This document shows positions 1-6,755 of a stretch of 7,942 bases of DNA, piece by piece. The position numbers and the translations under genes were made by a program. The notes below the pieces were generated by a model. The model did no database searches. It had not been told where the DNA came from and saw nothing but the letters and a program-made list of their open reading frames with translations. This stretch comes from Planctomycetota bacterium (GTDB lineage: Bacteria > Planctomycetota > Brocadiia > Brocadiales > Brocadiaceae). Where the stretch lies: the NCBI GenBank assembly GCA_023261465.1, contig JAHFOW010000137.1:1-7942 (forward strand), read 5' to 3'. Within the stretch, counting starts at the first letter, position 1; every line of letters begins with the position of its first letter.

Positions 1-112
1 CGCATACGGATTGCTCCATTGTATGCGCATAGGTACAAACTTCTCTACGAGGGATTAGGCTCGCAGTGGCGGTATTTTCAACCACTCAGGTATTCCATAC
101 TTCAAGGCACGC

Positions 113-140
113 CACCCCCTGCCCCCGCCAGCGGGGGACA
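113..140. repeat. GC-rich hairpin (REP-like)
   Basis: CCCCCG (122-127) pairs with CGGGGG (132-137) around a CCAG loop, preceded by CACCCCCTG and followed by ACA. It is a compact, very GC-rich stem in otherwise ordinary sequence, typical of dispersed intergenic palindromes. Its function is unknown. Confidence 0.5.
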
Positions 141-246
141 GTCGTTACCCGTACCCACAAGATTTTAAGCTGTTGTGGTTTGCAAGAAGACACGGACAAA
201 CAGAGTTTTTCCATGCCACCCCAAAAACCGCTTAACTTAACACGCA

Positions 247-279
247 TGCCCCCCAACCCCCTTTTCTAAAAGGGATTTT
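247..279. repeat. REP-like hairpin related to the unit at 2197-2233
   Basis: CCCTTT (259-264) and AAAGGG (269-274) form a stem around TCTA, preceded by CCCCCCAACC and followed by ATTTT. The order (C-rich run, AA, C-run, hairpin, A/T tail) is the same and in the same orientation as the unit at 2197-2233 on the other side of the DUF2207 gene. The stem is weak, so similarity of layout carries the call. Confidence 0.4.
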
Positions 280-299
280 ATGCCACCCAGAAACCCATC

Positions 300-326
300 T
301 GCCTGTGCGGGGCACGCAGACAGGCA
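300..326. repeat. GC-rich hairpin downstream of the DUF2207 gene
   Basis: TGCCTGT (300-306) pairs with ACAGGCA (320-326), and GCG (307-309) with CGC (315-317) inside it, leaving a GGGCA loop and a two-base AG bulge. It begins about 40 bases after the DUF2207 stop on the minus strand. No T-run follows on that strand, so intrinsic termination is uncertain. It may be a dispersed repeat. Confidence 0.5.
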
Positions 327-367
327 TAAATAAAACAAAATTCCAATACAACTAAAACAATAAGTGC

Positions 368-460
368 CTACCAGCCGCCTCCCCCGCCACCTCCACCTCC
401 ACCGCCTGAATGGCCTCCGCCACCACCGCCAGACCAGCCTCCGCCGGAACTTGAGCCCGG
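368..460 (-). repeat. Low-complexity GGN tract coding the Gly-rich tail
   Basis: The last 31 codons of the DUF2207 gene are mostly GGN glycine codons mixed with Ser, His and Trp. On the plus strand the tract appears as repeated CCNCCN triplets. Such tracts can change length by slippage, and they produce long spurious proline/arginine-rich open frames in the other reading frames. Confidence 0.75.
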
Positions 461-2179
461 GGAATGCGATGATGATGAAATGGCATGAGGAAACGACGTT
501 CCCAAAGAAGTGGTAAAATTGGTGGGCGAAGTAATATTCCAGGAGTGTCCATAATACCACTGCGGTGAATACCGCCCATGGGGATATTCAGTCCCGGCGC
601 CTGCTGCCTGCTGGAGGACTTCGGTAAACTGCTCTGCCCATTGCTGTTCTATGTTCAACGCCAGTGCATAGGGCAAATATTTCTCAAAGAGTTCCGGTGT
701 TTTATTTGGCGGATTCATACGGTTCAGGCGGTCGCCTTCCACTGCGGAAAGATACATCTTAAAACCCTCGATCTGATCCATCACCTTTCTGCCGGGTAAT
801 GTCGGGGCTTTTAAAAGATAGCCGAAAAGCACATTTATTCCTAAAAGTAAGGGGCACGTGGCAACAAGTACAATAAGCGGGCCTGATTTTTCATATACAA
901 GTTCAGATATCAGCATTAAAAATTCGCCTATAATTAAACTGAGTGAAATGCCAATCCCCGGGATAAGATACATTATATTAGTCACAAAATATCGTTTTAG
1001 GAGCGATTTTTTTAATGAATCCTTGAGTGTTTCAATCAGGGAACTGATAATTGCGTAGTTTTCCTGTTTCATCTCCAGGGTTTCCGGAAGATAGATATAT
1101 AAAGATTCTTCTTCCGGTGAAAGTTTCTGATTCGGGTCAGGTCTTGGCTTTTTTTCCAGAAGATATTTTGAATTTTCTTTAATGGTAAGGCATCCATTCA
1201 CGGCTAAATTAATGAGTGATGCAGCAAAGACCTTGTTATGATACCCCATCTTTAAAATATAGCGGATGGCTGCAGGGGATAAACCGAGAGGCGGTGTGTA
1301 GATAGGCATAATCACGCCCTTTTTCGGATCTTTTCCCACCCGACTCCATGCAAAGAGATAATATGCCAACAAAACGAGTATTCCCATACCAGCGATCAGC
1401 AACACCTTTGCGTCACGTATAAAATACGACCATCTCATGAAAAGGGTTGGTGGTTTAATAAAGCCTTTAGGCCAGGAAGCGGCTATGGTAAGCCCCTCGT
1501 GGCTTCTCAGGGGCGCTGTGGTAACAAAATGAATGTCGCCAACATCATCACACCATGATTTGTGCCGGGCTCCACGTTCCCCGTAAAACCCTGTGTACCC
1601 ATCACTCACAACCGCCTCTCGTGGAATACCGGCAGGAAGGTAAACCGTTGCAGACACCTCATCAATCGGGAACATCCAGCCATTCCCCGTGACATTCCAG
1701 TATAACTCGTCATGGTCTTTAAAAAAGCCAATTTGCCGGTCTGTTTTATAGAGTATTGTGTAGGTATGTTCGCCTGGATTTACAAAAACTTCCTTTTTTC
1801 CGATATAAATACGTTTACCATTGGGCATTATTTTAGTATGGTAGCTTTCGGGTTCGCCATCACGTGTCACCGATGCTATATCAAAACCTACCACATGTTC
1901 CATACCAATCGTGCCGCCCTTGTATTTCGTGGGAGAATCCCTGTAGATGCCGTGTCTGATTTCTCTTCCTTCGCTCATGGCCTTTATTGTCTCGCAAACG
2001 GTCATGGTGGAATCTTCATGGACGGTGATGTCGCTGTGGAATTGGAGTATCTTTTCTTCTGCGTTGGAGGGATAACAAAGTAAGGCAAATGAGAGAAGAA
2101 ACCATACGGATGAGATAATAATGATTTTGTTAGATTTTGCAGTAAAAATTAATGTCTTTAGTTTTCGATAAGTAACCAT
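368..2179 (-). CDS. DUF2207 membrane protein with glycine-rich C-terminal tail
   Basis: A 603-residue predicted membrane protein of unknown function. Residues 1-40 form a signal peptide or anchor: basic start, hydrophobic core at 19-35, likely cleavage after SNA (38-40). Residues 41-245 are an extracytoplasmic beta-rich DUF2207 domain, with REIRHGIYRD (72-81) and WNVTGNGW (161-168). One membrane span follows at about 258-277, then the cytoplasmic family signature DPKKGVIMPIYTPPLGLSPA (284-303) and KVFAASLINLAVNGCLTIKE (316-335). Two more spans lie at about 402-425 and 434-456, then GRKVMDQIEGFKMYL (463-477) and TPELFEKYLPYALAL (494-508). Residues 576-603 are almost only glycine, with W at 582 and at the end, a tail seen in many family members. 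The start at ATG 2179 has GGGTGG eight bases upstream; a GTG at 2191 in the same frame is an alternative. It lies 471 bases from the cyclase, with repeats between, so a separate transcript is likely. No substrate or partner can be inferred. Confidence 0.9.
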   Translation of the reverse strand: MVTYRKLKTLIFTAKSNKIIIISSVWFLLSFALLCYPSNAEEKILQFHSDITVHEDSTMTVCETIKAMSEGREIRHGIYRDSPTKYKGGTIGMEHVVGFDIASVTRDGEPESYHTKIMPNGKRIYIGKKEVFVNPGEHTYTILYKTDRQIGFFKDHDELYWNVTGNGWMFPIDEVSATVYLPAGIPREAVVSDGYTGFYGERGARHKSWCDDVGDIHFVTTAPLRSHEGLTIAASWPKGFIKPPTLFMRWSYFIRDAKVLLIAGMGILVLLAYYLFAWSRVGKDPKKGVIMPIYTPPLGLSPAAIRYILKMGYHNKVFAASLINLAVNGCLTIKENSKYLLEKKPRPDPNQKLSPEEESLYIYLPETLEMKQENYAIISSLIETLKDSLKKSLLKRYFVTNIMYLIPGIGISLSLIIGEFLMLISELVYEKSGPLIVLVATCPLLLGINVLFGYLLKAPTLPGRKVMDQIEGFKMYLSAVEGDRLNRMNPPNKTPELFEKYLPYALALNIEQQWAEQFTEVLQQAAGAGTEYPHGRYSPQWYYGHSWNITSPTNFTTSLGTSFPHAISSSSHSPGSSSGGGWSGGGGGGHSGGGGGGGGGGGW

Positions 2180-2196
2180 AGAATTATCCACCCTTT

Positions 2197-2233
2197 ACCC
2201 ACTCCTAAATCCCCTCCTGGGAGGGGACTTTTT
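2197..2233. repeat. REP-like hairpin in the leader of the DUF2207 gene
   Basis: On the plus strand TCCCCTC (2210-2216) and GAGGGGA (2221-2227) form a stem with a CTGG loop, preceded by CCCACTCCTAAA and followed by CTTTTT. The arrangement CCC..CC-TAAA-CCCCT-loop-AGGGG is a common type of dispersed bacterial palindrome. On the minus strand its flank reads AGGAGTGGGTAAAGGGTGG, and so supplies the ribosome binding region of the DUF2207 gene. Confidence 0.5.
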
Positions 2234-2411
2234 GTATTCCCCTCTTGAAATATGTATGAGGAGGGATGTGAATTGTTACAATTTTTCTGAAGTAAGCCAG
2301 GGAAGTATTTTGGAAGAAAAATTCACAGAGAACTTGCCGCCGTATATGGCGCGGCGAATAAGCGTTAAGCCAAAGGTGTATCAATTGAGTGTTTTGAAAA
2401 ATAACATTAAA

Positions 2412-2529
2412 GGCTCCGTTAGTAGCAGCATATTATTAATAGAAACAGTTTACGCCAATGGCAAGCTACTCGGGATCTTTCAAGAGAGTTTGGCGTTGTT
2501 AGCTATTTATATTTCACCCCTACGGGGTT
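2412..2529. repeat. MITE-like imperfect inverted pair
   Basis: The left arm starts GGCTCCGTTAG (2412-2422) and continues through an AT-rich CATATTATTAATAG block to ACGCCAA (2452-2458). The right arm, read on the opposite strand from 2529, goes AACCCCGTAGGGGTG, an AT-rich AAATATAAATAG block, then ACGCCAA (2496-2490). So the two arms have the same order of elements in inverted orientation around a 31-base centre. The right arm carries its own small hairpin ACCCC-TAC-GGGGT (2516-2528). This fits a small non-autonomous element or paired REP sequence. It encodes nothing recognisable. Confidence 0.45.
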
Positions 2530-2587
2530 ATTTTTCAAAAAAACTAAAGTATTACCAAAAAGAAGTTTTTATAGAGTAATGCCAGAG

Positions 2588-2613
2588 CAGGGGCGTATTG
2601 CAATACGCCCCTG
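2588..2613. repeat. Perfect 13-bp palindrome (REP-like, possible terminator)
   Basis: CAGGGGCGTATTG (2588-2600) is followed directly by its exact reverse complement (2601-2613). As RNA this gives an 11-bp stem with a TGCA tetraloop. It stands 38 bases beyond the cyclase stop and may end or protect that transcript, but no T-run follows on the minus strand. The GGGGCG-type ends resemble dispersed REP palindromes, so I call it a repeat first and a terminator second. Confidence 0.6.
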
Positions 2614-2650
2614 TTATATCAAATACAAGGTTTGCTTAATACTATTTCGA

Positions 2651-4699
2651 CTATGATTTCTGGATAAGATTGCGATATCTGCTGATTGCCATTAACGGGA
2701 AGTAGTTGCGGTACATGTGGTATTTCAGATAAAAGACTTTTGGAAAACCCGTTGCCGTCCATTCGGTTTCATCCCAGCTTCCGTCCTCTTTTTGCCTTTT
2801 CAGGAGGAATTCAATACCGAGTTCGACAGCCTTCGATTTTACCTCGCCTGCAAGTAATAATCCCATGATTGCCCATGCTGTCTGGGACGCAGTACTATTC
2901 CCAATCGCCTTCAATGTTGGGTCATCATAGGACTTTATCGTCTCACCCCATCCGCCGTCAGAATTTTGGACGCTTTTTAGCCATCCGCCAGCCTTTTTGA
3001 TATAGGGCGTGTTAATATCCTCTCCAATCGCAATAAGCCCGGTAAGCGCTGACCATGTGCCGTAAACGTAGTTTGCGCCCCAGCGTCCAAACCATGAACC
3101 GTCTTTTTCCTGCTCTTTTTTGAGATATGCTATAGCCGCACGGACATTGGTATAATTGTGGGTAAATCCTATCCGCCCCATAAAATCCAGACATCTTCCG
3201 GTCACATCACTGGTGCTGGGGTCTAATAATGCGTTAAAATCGGCAAAGGGAATATAGTTTAAGAGCGATTTATTATTATTTTTATCAAACGCCCCCCAAC
3301 CGCCATCATCACACTGCATAGCCTGTATCCATCGCAAACCCCGGAGAATCGCCTTTTCCTTATGAGTGCCTTCGGGCATCGTCACACGCTGCAACGCCAT
3401 AAGTACAGCGGCGCTATCGTCCGTGTCAGGGTAGAATTCGTTTGCATACTGGAAATACCAACCGCTTGGTTCCTGCACCTTACACTTTAATGCCCAGTCA
3501 CCATACGTACGCACCTCCTTGCTTAAGAGCCACTGAGCAGCCCTTTGCAAGACCGGATGGGTAGCCGGTACTCCTGAATCATGGAGCGCAATGACCGCCC
3601 ATGCCGTGTCCCACACGGGAGATACACAGGGTTGCAGATAAAGTCTGTTTTTTTCATATATAATTAAAGATTCTACCTCTTTAAGCTGACTCACCATCGC
3701 TGGATGGCTATCAGGATAGCCAAGGCATTTCATAGCAAAGATGGAATTAATAATTGATGGCCAGATAGCTCCGATTCCACCCGATTTTTCCATGTGTTCC
3801 AGCATCCATTTTTCAGCCTTCTTTATCGCAATCCTTCTCACAAATTTAATGGTATTTTGTTCGTAGCGCCTGAAGATACAATCGGCGTCAATAAAGAAAT
3901 TACGCCAGCTTAATCCCGGCTGGTCTCTTTTGATACGATAAACAACCTTATCGCGGGGCACCGGATAAAGCTCTTTCAGCAGGTCGTCTCCCACGGCGAT
4001 ATGTGGCTTTTTGTCAATAGCAATGGAAAGCGGAACAACGATACATCTTGACCAGTAAGACATCTCATAAATACTAAAATAAAATCCCGGCGGGAAGAGT
4101 ATCATTTCCGCAGGAACGGCGGGCACTGCCTGCCAATCAACCTGACCAAACATGGCCAGATAAATCTTGGTAAAGCAATTAGCCTTCATGATTCCACCCA
4201 TGTCCAATATACACTTCCTGGCCATCTGCATAAAAATCTCATCAGCGGCATATCCAGCCAGTTTTAAGGCAAAATACGCCTTTACTGAAGCGCTAATTTC
4301 ACTCTGACCACCGTAAAAAATATTCCAGCCACCATCAGGAAGCTGATGGTCAAGGATAAATCGTGCAGCCTTTCTTTGTTTCTCGTGGTCTACCTTTCCC
4401 AGGAAGTGCATCAACATGATGTAATCTGAGGTTATGGTCGTATCTGCTTCTAAAATTCCAACCCAATGCCCATCAGGACTCTGACCACTGAGTAAAGAGT
4501 GCTGGGCCCTGTTTATAGCCGTGTCTAATGGGGTTTTGGTCGATACGGGAGTATGATAAACTGTCCTCCCAGCCGCACTCTCTAACCTTAGATCCTGTTT
4601 GGGTAGTTCGGGAACCTTGTGTTTTCCGTTTCCGTTTCCATTTACCCGGTAGATACTGGTTTCCAATCGCTCAAAAAAGTTAAAAAGAAAATTTCTCAT
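2651..4699 (-). CDS. shc: Squalene-hopene cyclase
   Basis: A 682-residue class II triterpene cyclase that folds squalene into hopene, the first committed step of hopanoid synthesis, as a monotopic enzyme on the cytoplasmic membrane. The catalytic acid motif DXDD is present as DTDD at 425-428 (YPDTDDSA), the bacterial squalene form and not the oxidosqualene VXDCT form. The SPVWDTAWA strand (360-368) and LLDPSTSDVTGR (491-502) are family hallmarks. At least six QW-type repeats ending in DGxW stabilise the two barrels: near 75, 122, 466, 533, 581 and 639. Length is normal for bacterial cyclases. The start is set at ATG 4699, with a GGGGA about 11 bases upstream; a TTG at 4717 in the same frame has no ribosome binding site. 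Residues 20-25 are an NGNGNG run coded by three tandem hexamers (4620-4641). No other hpn genes are in the window. It is separated from surE by 239 bases with its own candidate promoter. Confidence 0.97.
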   Translation of the reverse strand: MRNFLFNFFERLETSIYRVNGNGNGKHKVPELPKQDLRLESAAGRTVYHTPVSTKTPLDTAINRAQHSLLSGQSPDGHWVGILEADTTITSDYIMLMHFLGKVDHEKQRKAARFILDHQLPDGGWNIFYGGQSEISASVKAYFALKLAGYAADEIFMQMARKCILDMGGIMKANCFTKIYLAMFGQVDWQAVPAVPAEMILFPPGFYFSIYEMSYWSRCIVVPLSIAIDKKPHIAVGDDLLKELYPVPRDKVVYRIKRDQPGLSWRNFFIDADCIFRRYEQNTIKFVRRIAIKKAEKWMLEHMEKSGGIGAIWPSIINSIFAMKCLGYPDSHPAMVSQLKEVESLIIYEKNRLYLQPCVSPVWDTAWAVIALHDSGVPATHPVLQRAAQWLLSKEVRTYGDWALKCKVQEPSGWYFQYANEFYPDTDDSAAVLMALQRVTMPEGTHKEKAILRGLRWIQAMQCDDGGWGAFDKNNNKSLLNYIPFADFNALLDPSTSDVTGRCLDFMGRIGFTHNYTNVRAAIAYLKKEQEKDGSWFGRWGANYVYGTWSALTGLIAIGEDINTPYIKKAGGWLKSVQNSDGGWGETIKSYDDPTLKAIGNSTASQTAWAIMGLLLAGEVKSKAVELGIEFLLKRQKEDGSWDETEWTATGFPKVFYLKYHMYRNYFPLMAISRYRNLIQKS

Positions 4700-4746
4700 T
4701 TCGTTAACAATCCCCAATTGTTTTAAGAAAACCGATTCTTTGCCAT

Positions 4747-4776
4747 CCTGATAATAAGTACTGAATTATCATCAGG
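4747..4776 (-). promoter_or_regulatory. 11-bp inverted repeat in the cyclase leader (operator or RNA hairpin)
   Basis: On the plus strand CCTGATAATAA (4747-4757) and TTATCATCAGG (4766-4776) are inverted copies that differ at one position, with 8 bases between them. In RNA read from the minus strand the odd pair would be a G-U wobble, so an 11-bp stem can form. It lies just downstream of the candidate promoter and about 50 bases before the cyclase ATG. It has no T-run, so it is not a normal intrinsic terminator. A dimeric repressor site or a leader hairpin acting on hopanoid synthesis are the two readings. Confidence 0.45.
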
Positions 4777-4797
4777 TTAAACAAATATTGTGTGAAT

Positions 4798-4826
4798 AAA
4801 TTAACAAATTTACTATCCAATTTCAA
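4798..4826 (-). promoter_or_regulatory. Candidate sigma70-type promoter for squalene-hopene cyclase
   Basis: On the minus strand TTGAAA (4826-4821) and TAATTT (4803-4798) are separated by 17 bases. Five of six bases match the -35 consensus; the -10 is weaker (TA at the front and T at the end). The surroundings are AT-rich. A transcript from here would start near 4791 and carry a leader of about 90 bases before the cyclase ATG, including the inverted repeat at 4747-4776. It is the best promoter candidate in the spacer between surE and the cyclase, but it rests on consensus matching alone. Confidence 0.4.
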
Positions 4827-4938
4827 GTAAAACATACCTTTTTAATGAGATTTATAGCATGGATAGATGTGGATTTTTCTTACATCCCTGTTTTATCTGC
4901 GTTTTACGTGTCCTCTTTGGTTAATATACCTTAATTTG

Positions 4939-5715
4939 TCATTTTTCAGGAATTATATGTTTCCAATCCCACCCCTCAATTTTTTTATACATGGCATGGT
5001 CAGTCAAATCATAGCGGAGGGGGGTGATGGAAATATAACCTTCGTTTACGGCGCTCAAGTCCGTTCCTTCTTCATGATGGATCAATTTGTCAGTGCCCAT
5101 CAGCCAGTAATATGCCTTTCCACCCGGGTCGGTGCGTTTGTCAAAGGTTTCTTTGAAATCGTGGGCAAATTGCCGGGTTATTTTAATCCCTTTAATTTGA
5201 TTGGCGGGACGGGAAGGGATGTTTACATTCAGCAAAGAACCTCTGGGTAACTTATGCTTAATGATACGTTCTATAACGTTTCTTGCCACTTTTGCCGCAT
5301 CGTGGACGTCTGCATAGTGTTCGGTAATTTCAAAGGAGACTGCAATTGAGGGAAATCCCATAATAGCCGCCTCCACAGCGGCAGCTACGGTGCCTGAATA
5401 GAGGATGTGGATACCCACATTTGCTCCCATATTGAGCCCCGAAATAACCACGTCGGGTTTATTTTCCATAATCTCATGTATGGCCAGCTTTACGCAGTCC
5501 GCCGGTGAGCCGCTTACACCGTAGCCAACAAATTCTTTGTTTAAATGTACTTCACGGATACGGAGTGGCTGGCTGAAGGTAATGGAATGTCCCACGCCGC
5601 TCTGTTCTATAGCAGGCGCTACGACCGTAATTTGCCCTAAATCCTGAATCTGATGTTTTAATGCCGCAATCCCGGGTGCGTAAATACCATCGTCATTTGT
5701 TAGCAATATCCGCAT
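4939..5715 (-). CDS. surE: SurE, 5'/3'-nucleotidase (survival protein)
   Basis: A full-length 258-residue SurE, a cytoplasmic metal-dependent phosphatase that removes phosphate from nucleoside 5'- and 3'-monophosphates. The N-terminus ILLTNDDGIYAPG gives the metal ligands D8 and D9. SGVGHSIT (39-46) gives S39, and SGLNMGANVG (92-101) gives N95. These four positions match the metal site described for SurE. Further family marks are GSPADCVKLA (69-78), LNVNIPSRP near 163-171, DPGGKAYYW around 195 and VNEGYISITPL near 220. The start is fixed by a strong Shine-Dalgarno that overlaps the stop of the preceding gene, three bases away. In many bacteria surE sits near pcm or rpoS; here it follows a glycosyltransferase. 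Dephosphorylating a nucleotide intermediate or by-product of the upstream radical SAM/sugar chemistry is possible but inferred only from coupling; a housekeeping role is just as likely. Confidence 0.97.
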   Translation of the reverse strand: MRILLTNDDGIYAPGIAALKHQIQDLGQITVVAPAIEQSGVGHSITFSQPLRIREVHLNKEFVGYGVSGSPADCVKLAIHEIMENKPDVVISGLNMGANVGIHILYSGTVAAAVEAAIMGFPSIAVSFEITEHYADVHDAAKVARNVIERIIKHKLPRGSLLNVNIPSRPANQIKGIKITRQFAHDFKETFDKRTDPGGKAYYWLMGTDKLIHHEEGTDLSAVNEGYISITPLRYDLTDHAMYKKIEGWDWKHIIPEK

Positions 5716-5718
5716 ATT

Positions 5719-5725
5719 TCACCTC
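5719..5725 (-). promoter_or_regulatory. Shine-Dalgarno of surE overlapping the glycosyltransferase stop
   Basis: On the minus strand GAGGTGA includes the TGA stop of the glycosyltransferase and is followed by AAT and the ATG of surE. It is a seven-base match to the 16S rRNA 3' end (anti-SD TCACCTC). The core GAGG lies six bases from the start codon. Ribosomes finishing the upstream gene would stop on this site, so the two proteins are likely translationally coupled. Confidence 0.8.
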
Positions 5726-6390
5726 AAATCGTCATAAAACCGTTTAATGGTGTGAATATCTATACCTGCCCAGTAGGATAAAACCACACATTTATTAATA
5801 AGTAATTGCCGAAGTATTCCTTTTTTGATAAACCTTCGCGCAGAGGAAATTACCGGCATTCTTAAAAGGATGACCTTTCCTTGCCCCCTCAGTCTCTTGT
5901 AAAATTCATAGTCTTCCATAATAGGCATGTCCTTGTATCCCTGGAGGTTTTCAAAAACATTCCGTCTTACAAAAATGCACTGATCCCCAAAGTGGAAGAG
6001 TCTGAAATTAAAGCGGGTGATAAATGAGACGCCCTTTAATATAAAGTTATCTCCATCAAATGCAAGATAAAATGACCCACCCGCAACGGTATTGTCCTTC
6101 ATCCTTTTTCTTATCTCACGAAAGGCATTATCAGGCAAGAAAGTATCGGCATGCAGGAAGAGTAAAATATCCCCCGTGCAAAGCCGCGCCCCTGCGTTCA
6201 TTTGTGTTGCCCGCCCACGATTACTCTTTATTACCGGGGCGTACCGTTCGGCTAAAGCAACAGTATTATCCGTACTTCCCCCATCTACCACATAAATTTC
6301 ATAACTACCCTCTTGTTTCCGTACGCTCTGGAGTGCCTTTTCGATATTGAGTTCTTCATTGAGTGTAGGGATGATTACGGATATCTTCAT
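5719..6390 (-). CDS. GT2 family glycosyltransferase, radical-SAM/arsenosugar-associated (TIGR04283-like)
   Basis: A 223-residue GT-A fold glycosyltransferase, probably cytoplasmic or membrane-peripheral. It begins with SVIIPTLNEE (4-13). The nucleotide-binding VVDGGSTDNT is at 34-43, followed by a GRATQMNAG segment (59-67) and the metal-binding HADT (80-83) that stands for the DXD motif. GDQCIFVRR (135-143) and MEDYEFYKRL (158-167) carry the acceptor/catalytic-base region. Length and motif order fit the TIGR04283 family, named for its co-occurrence with radical SAM genes and assigned to arsenosugar biosynthesis. Donor and acceptor cannot be read from the sequence. The start was chosen at ATG 6390 because family members begin MKxSVIIPT; an ATG at 6399 is equally possible, and a TTG at 6441 would add 17 residues unlike the family and overlap the preceding frame. 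Its last codons contain the ribosome binding site of surE. The nearby upstream radical SAM-ArsM gene supports an organoarsenic role by context. Confidence 0.9.
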   Translation of the reverse strand: MKISVIIPTLNEELNIEKALQSVRKQEGSYEIYVVDGGSTDNTVALAERYAPVIKSNRGRATQMNAGARLCTGDILLFLHADTFLPDNAFREIRKRMKDNTVAGGSFYLAFDGDNFILKGVSFITRFNFRLFHFGDQCIFVRRNVFENLQGYKDMPIMEDYEFYKRLRGQGKVILLRMPVISSARRFIKKGILRQLLINKCVVLSYWAGIDIHTIKRFYDDLR

Positions 6391-6424
6391 AGACCTCATT
6401 GAAACCAGGGATTTCTCAGATGCC

Positions 6425-6730
6425 TCATGTTTTACCAACAAAAGGTATTGCCAGCATGCGCGGAAGTGTTGTGCTTTGTCTTACATCGAGAAATTCCCGA
6501 AGGCCGATAATCATAAAGACAGGCACGGCTTGAAACATCACGTGCTGAAGGTATATGAAAAAATCCATGTCGATAACAGATGAAAGAACTGCGAATGTAT
6601 ACGATACCTGTAGGTAATAAAAGAATCCCCAGCTATGTTTTTGTGCAAAGGTCGCCACACCAACTGCTGCCTATGGAAAGATAATACACAACAGGAAGCT
6701 GTTGAGGAATACAATACCGATATTGTTAAT
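6425..6730 (-). pseudogene. Possible broken small membrane protein gene with in-frame TAG
   Basis: Between the methyltransferase stop (6756) and the glycosyltransferase start, one minus-strand frame reads as about 100 hydrophobic residues. It has three potential membrane segments: IGIVFLNSFLLCIIFP, then FFYYLQVSYTFAVLSSV, then MFQAVPVFMIIGL. The frame is interrupted by a TAG at 6673-6671, between the first and second segment. That codon would be TGG (Trp) or CAG (Gln) with one base change. No good start codon precedes the first segment in this frame. An ATG at 6765 in the neighbouring frame overlaps the methyltransferase stop and would need a frameshift to join. A GTG at 6658 could start a shortened 77-residue product but has no Shine-Dalgarno. 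The frame ends at a TGA just before the glycosyltransferase. I do not recognise the family. It could be a decayed operon member, a sequencing error in an intact gene, or chance hydrophobicity. Confidence 0.35.
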
Positions 6731-6755
6731 CCTTTGAAACAGGGGTCTTCCAAGA

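Larger units (their letters stand above)
1..367. other. Spacer at the window edge without a recognisable gene
   Basis: Besides the three hairpins listed separately, there is an inverted pair CGCATAC (1-7) / GTATGCG (21-27) at the edge and CCACAA (155-160) / TTGTGG (173-178). One plus-strand frame is open from the edge to a TAA at 166-168, starting RIRIAPLYAHRYKLLYEG. It could be the tail of an upstream gene, but its last third runs through the hairpin at 113-140 and I recognise no family. On the minus strand an ATG at 30 with GAGAAG nine bases before it could start a gene leaving the window; ten codons are too few to judge. Confidence 0.4.
2192..2650. other. Gene-free spacer between cyclase and DUF2207 gene
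   Basis: These 459 bases contain the three palindromic units listed separately plus the 5' leader of the DUF2207 gene. A plus-strand open frame (TTG at 2232, stop at 2577-2579) crosses the whole region, but it runs straight through the repeat arms and its product resembles no family I know. I therefore treat the region as non-coding. An AGGAGG at 2261-2266 on the plus strand has no convincing gene behind it. Confidence 0.55.

Noticed and set aside
1..168. 3' end of an upstream plus-strand gene
   Set aside because: Open frame to the edge, but no recognisable protein and its end lies in a GC-rich repeat; evidence too thin for a CDS call.
300..326. Intrinsic terminator for the DUF2207 gene
   Set aside because: The stem is good but no T-run follows on the minus strand; kept as a hairpin repeat.
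237..579. Arg/Pro-rich minus-strand open frames over the end of the DUF2207 gene
   Set aside because: They are out-of-frame readings of the GGN glycine tract; low-complexity composition explains their length.
2232..2579. Plus-strand open frame of 115 codons in the spacer after shc
   Set aside because: It starts with TTG inside a repeat, runs through both arms of the inverted pair, and its product resembles no family. An AGGAGG near 2261-2266 is present, so a small gene is not fully excluded.
4700..4717. TTG start six codons upstream for the cyclase
   Set aside because: No ribosome binding site precedes it, while the ATG at 4699 has a GGGGA upstream and gives a normal length.
4867..5250. Plus-strand open frame of 127 codons
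   Set aside because: Most of it lies antisense within surE, which has complete family motifs; the product is not family-like.
6060..6350. Plus-strand open frames opposite the glycosyltransferase
   Set aside because: Antisense to a gene with clear GT2 motifs; no start signal or recognisable product.
6391..6441. TTG start at 6441 for the glycosyltransferase
   Set aside because: It adds a non-family extension overlapping the preceding hydrophobic frame; family members begin at the MKIS position or a few residues before.
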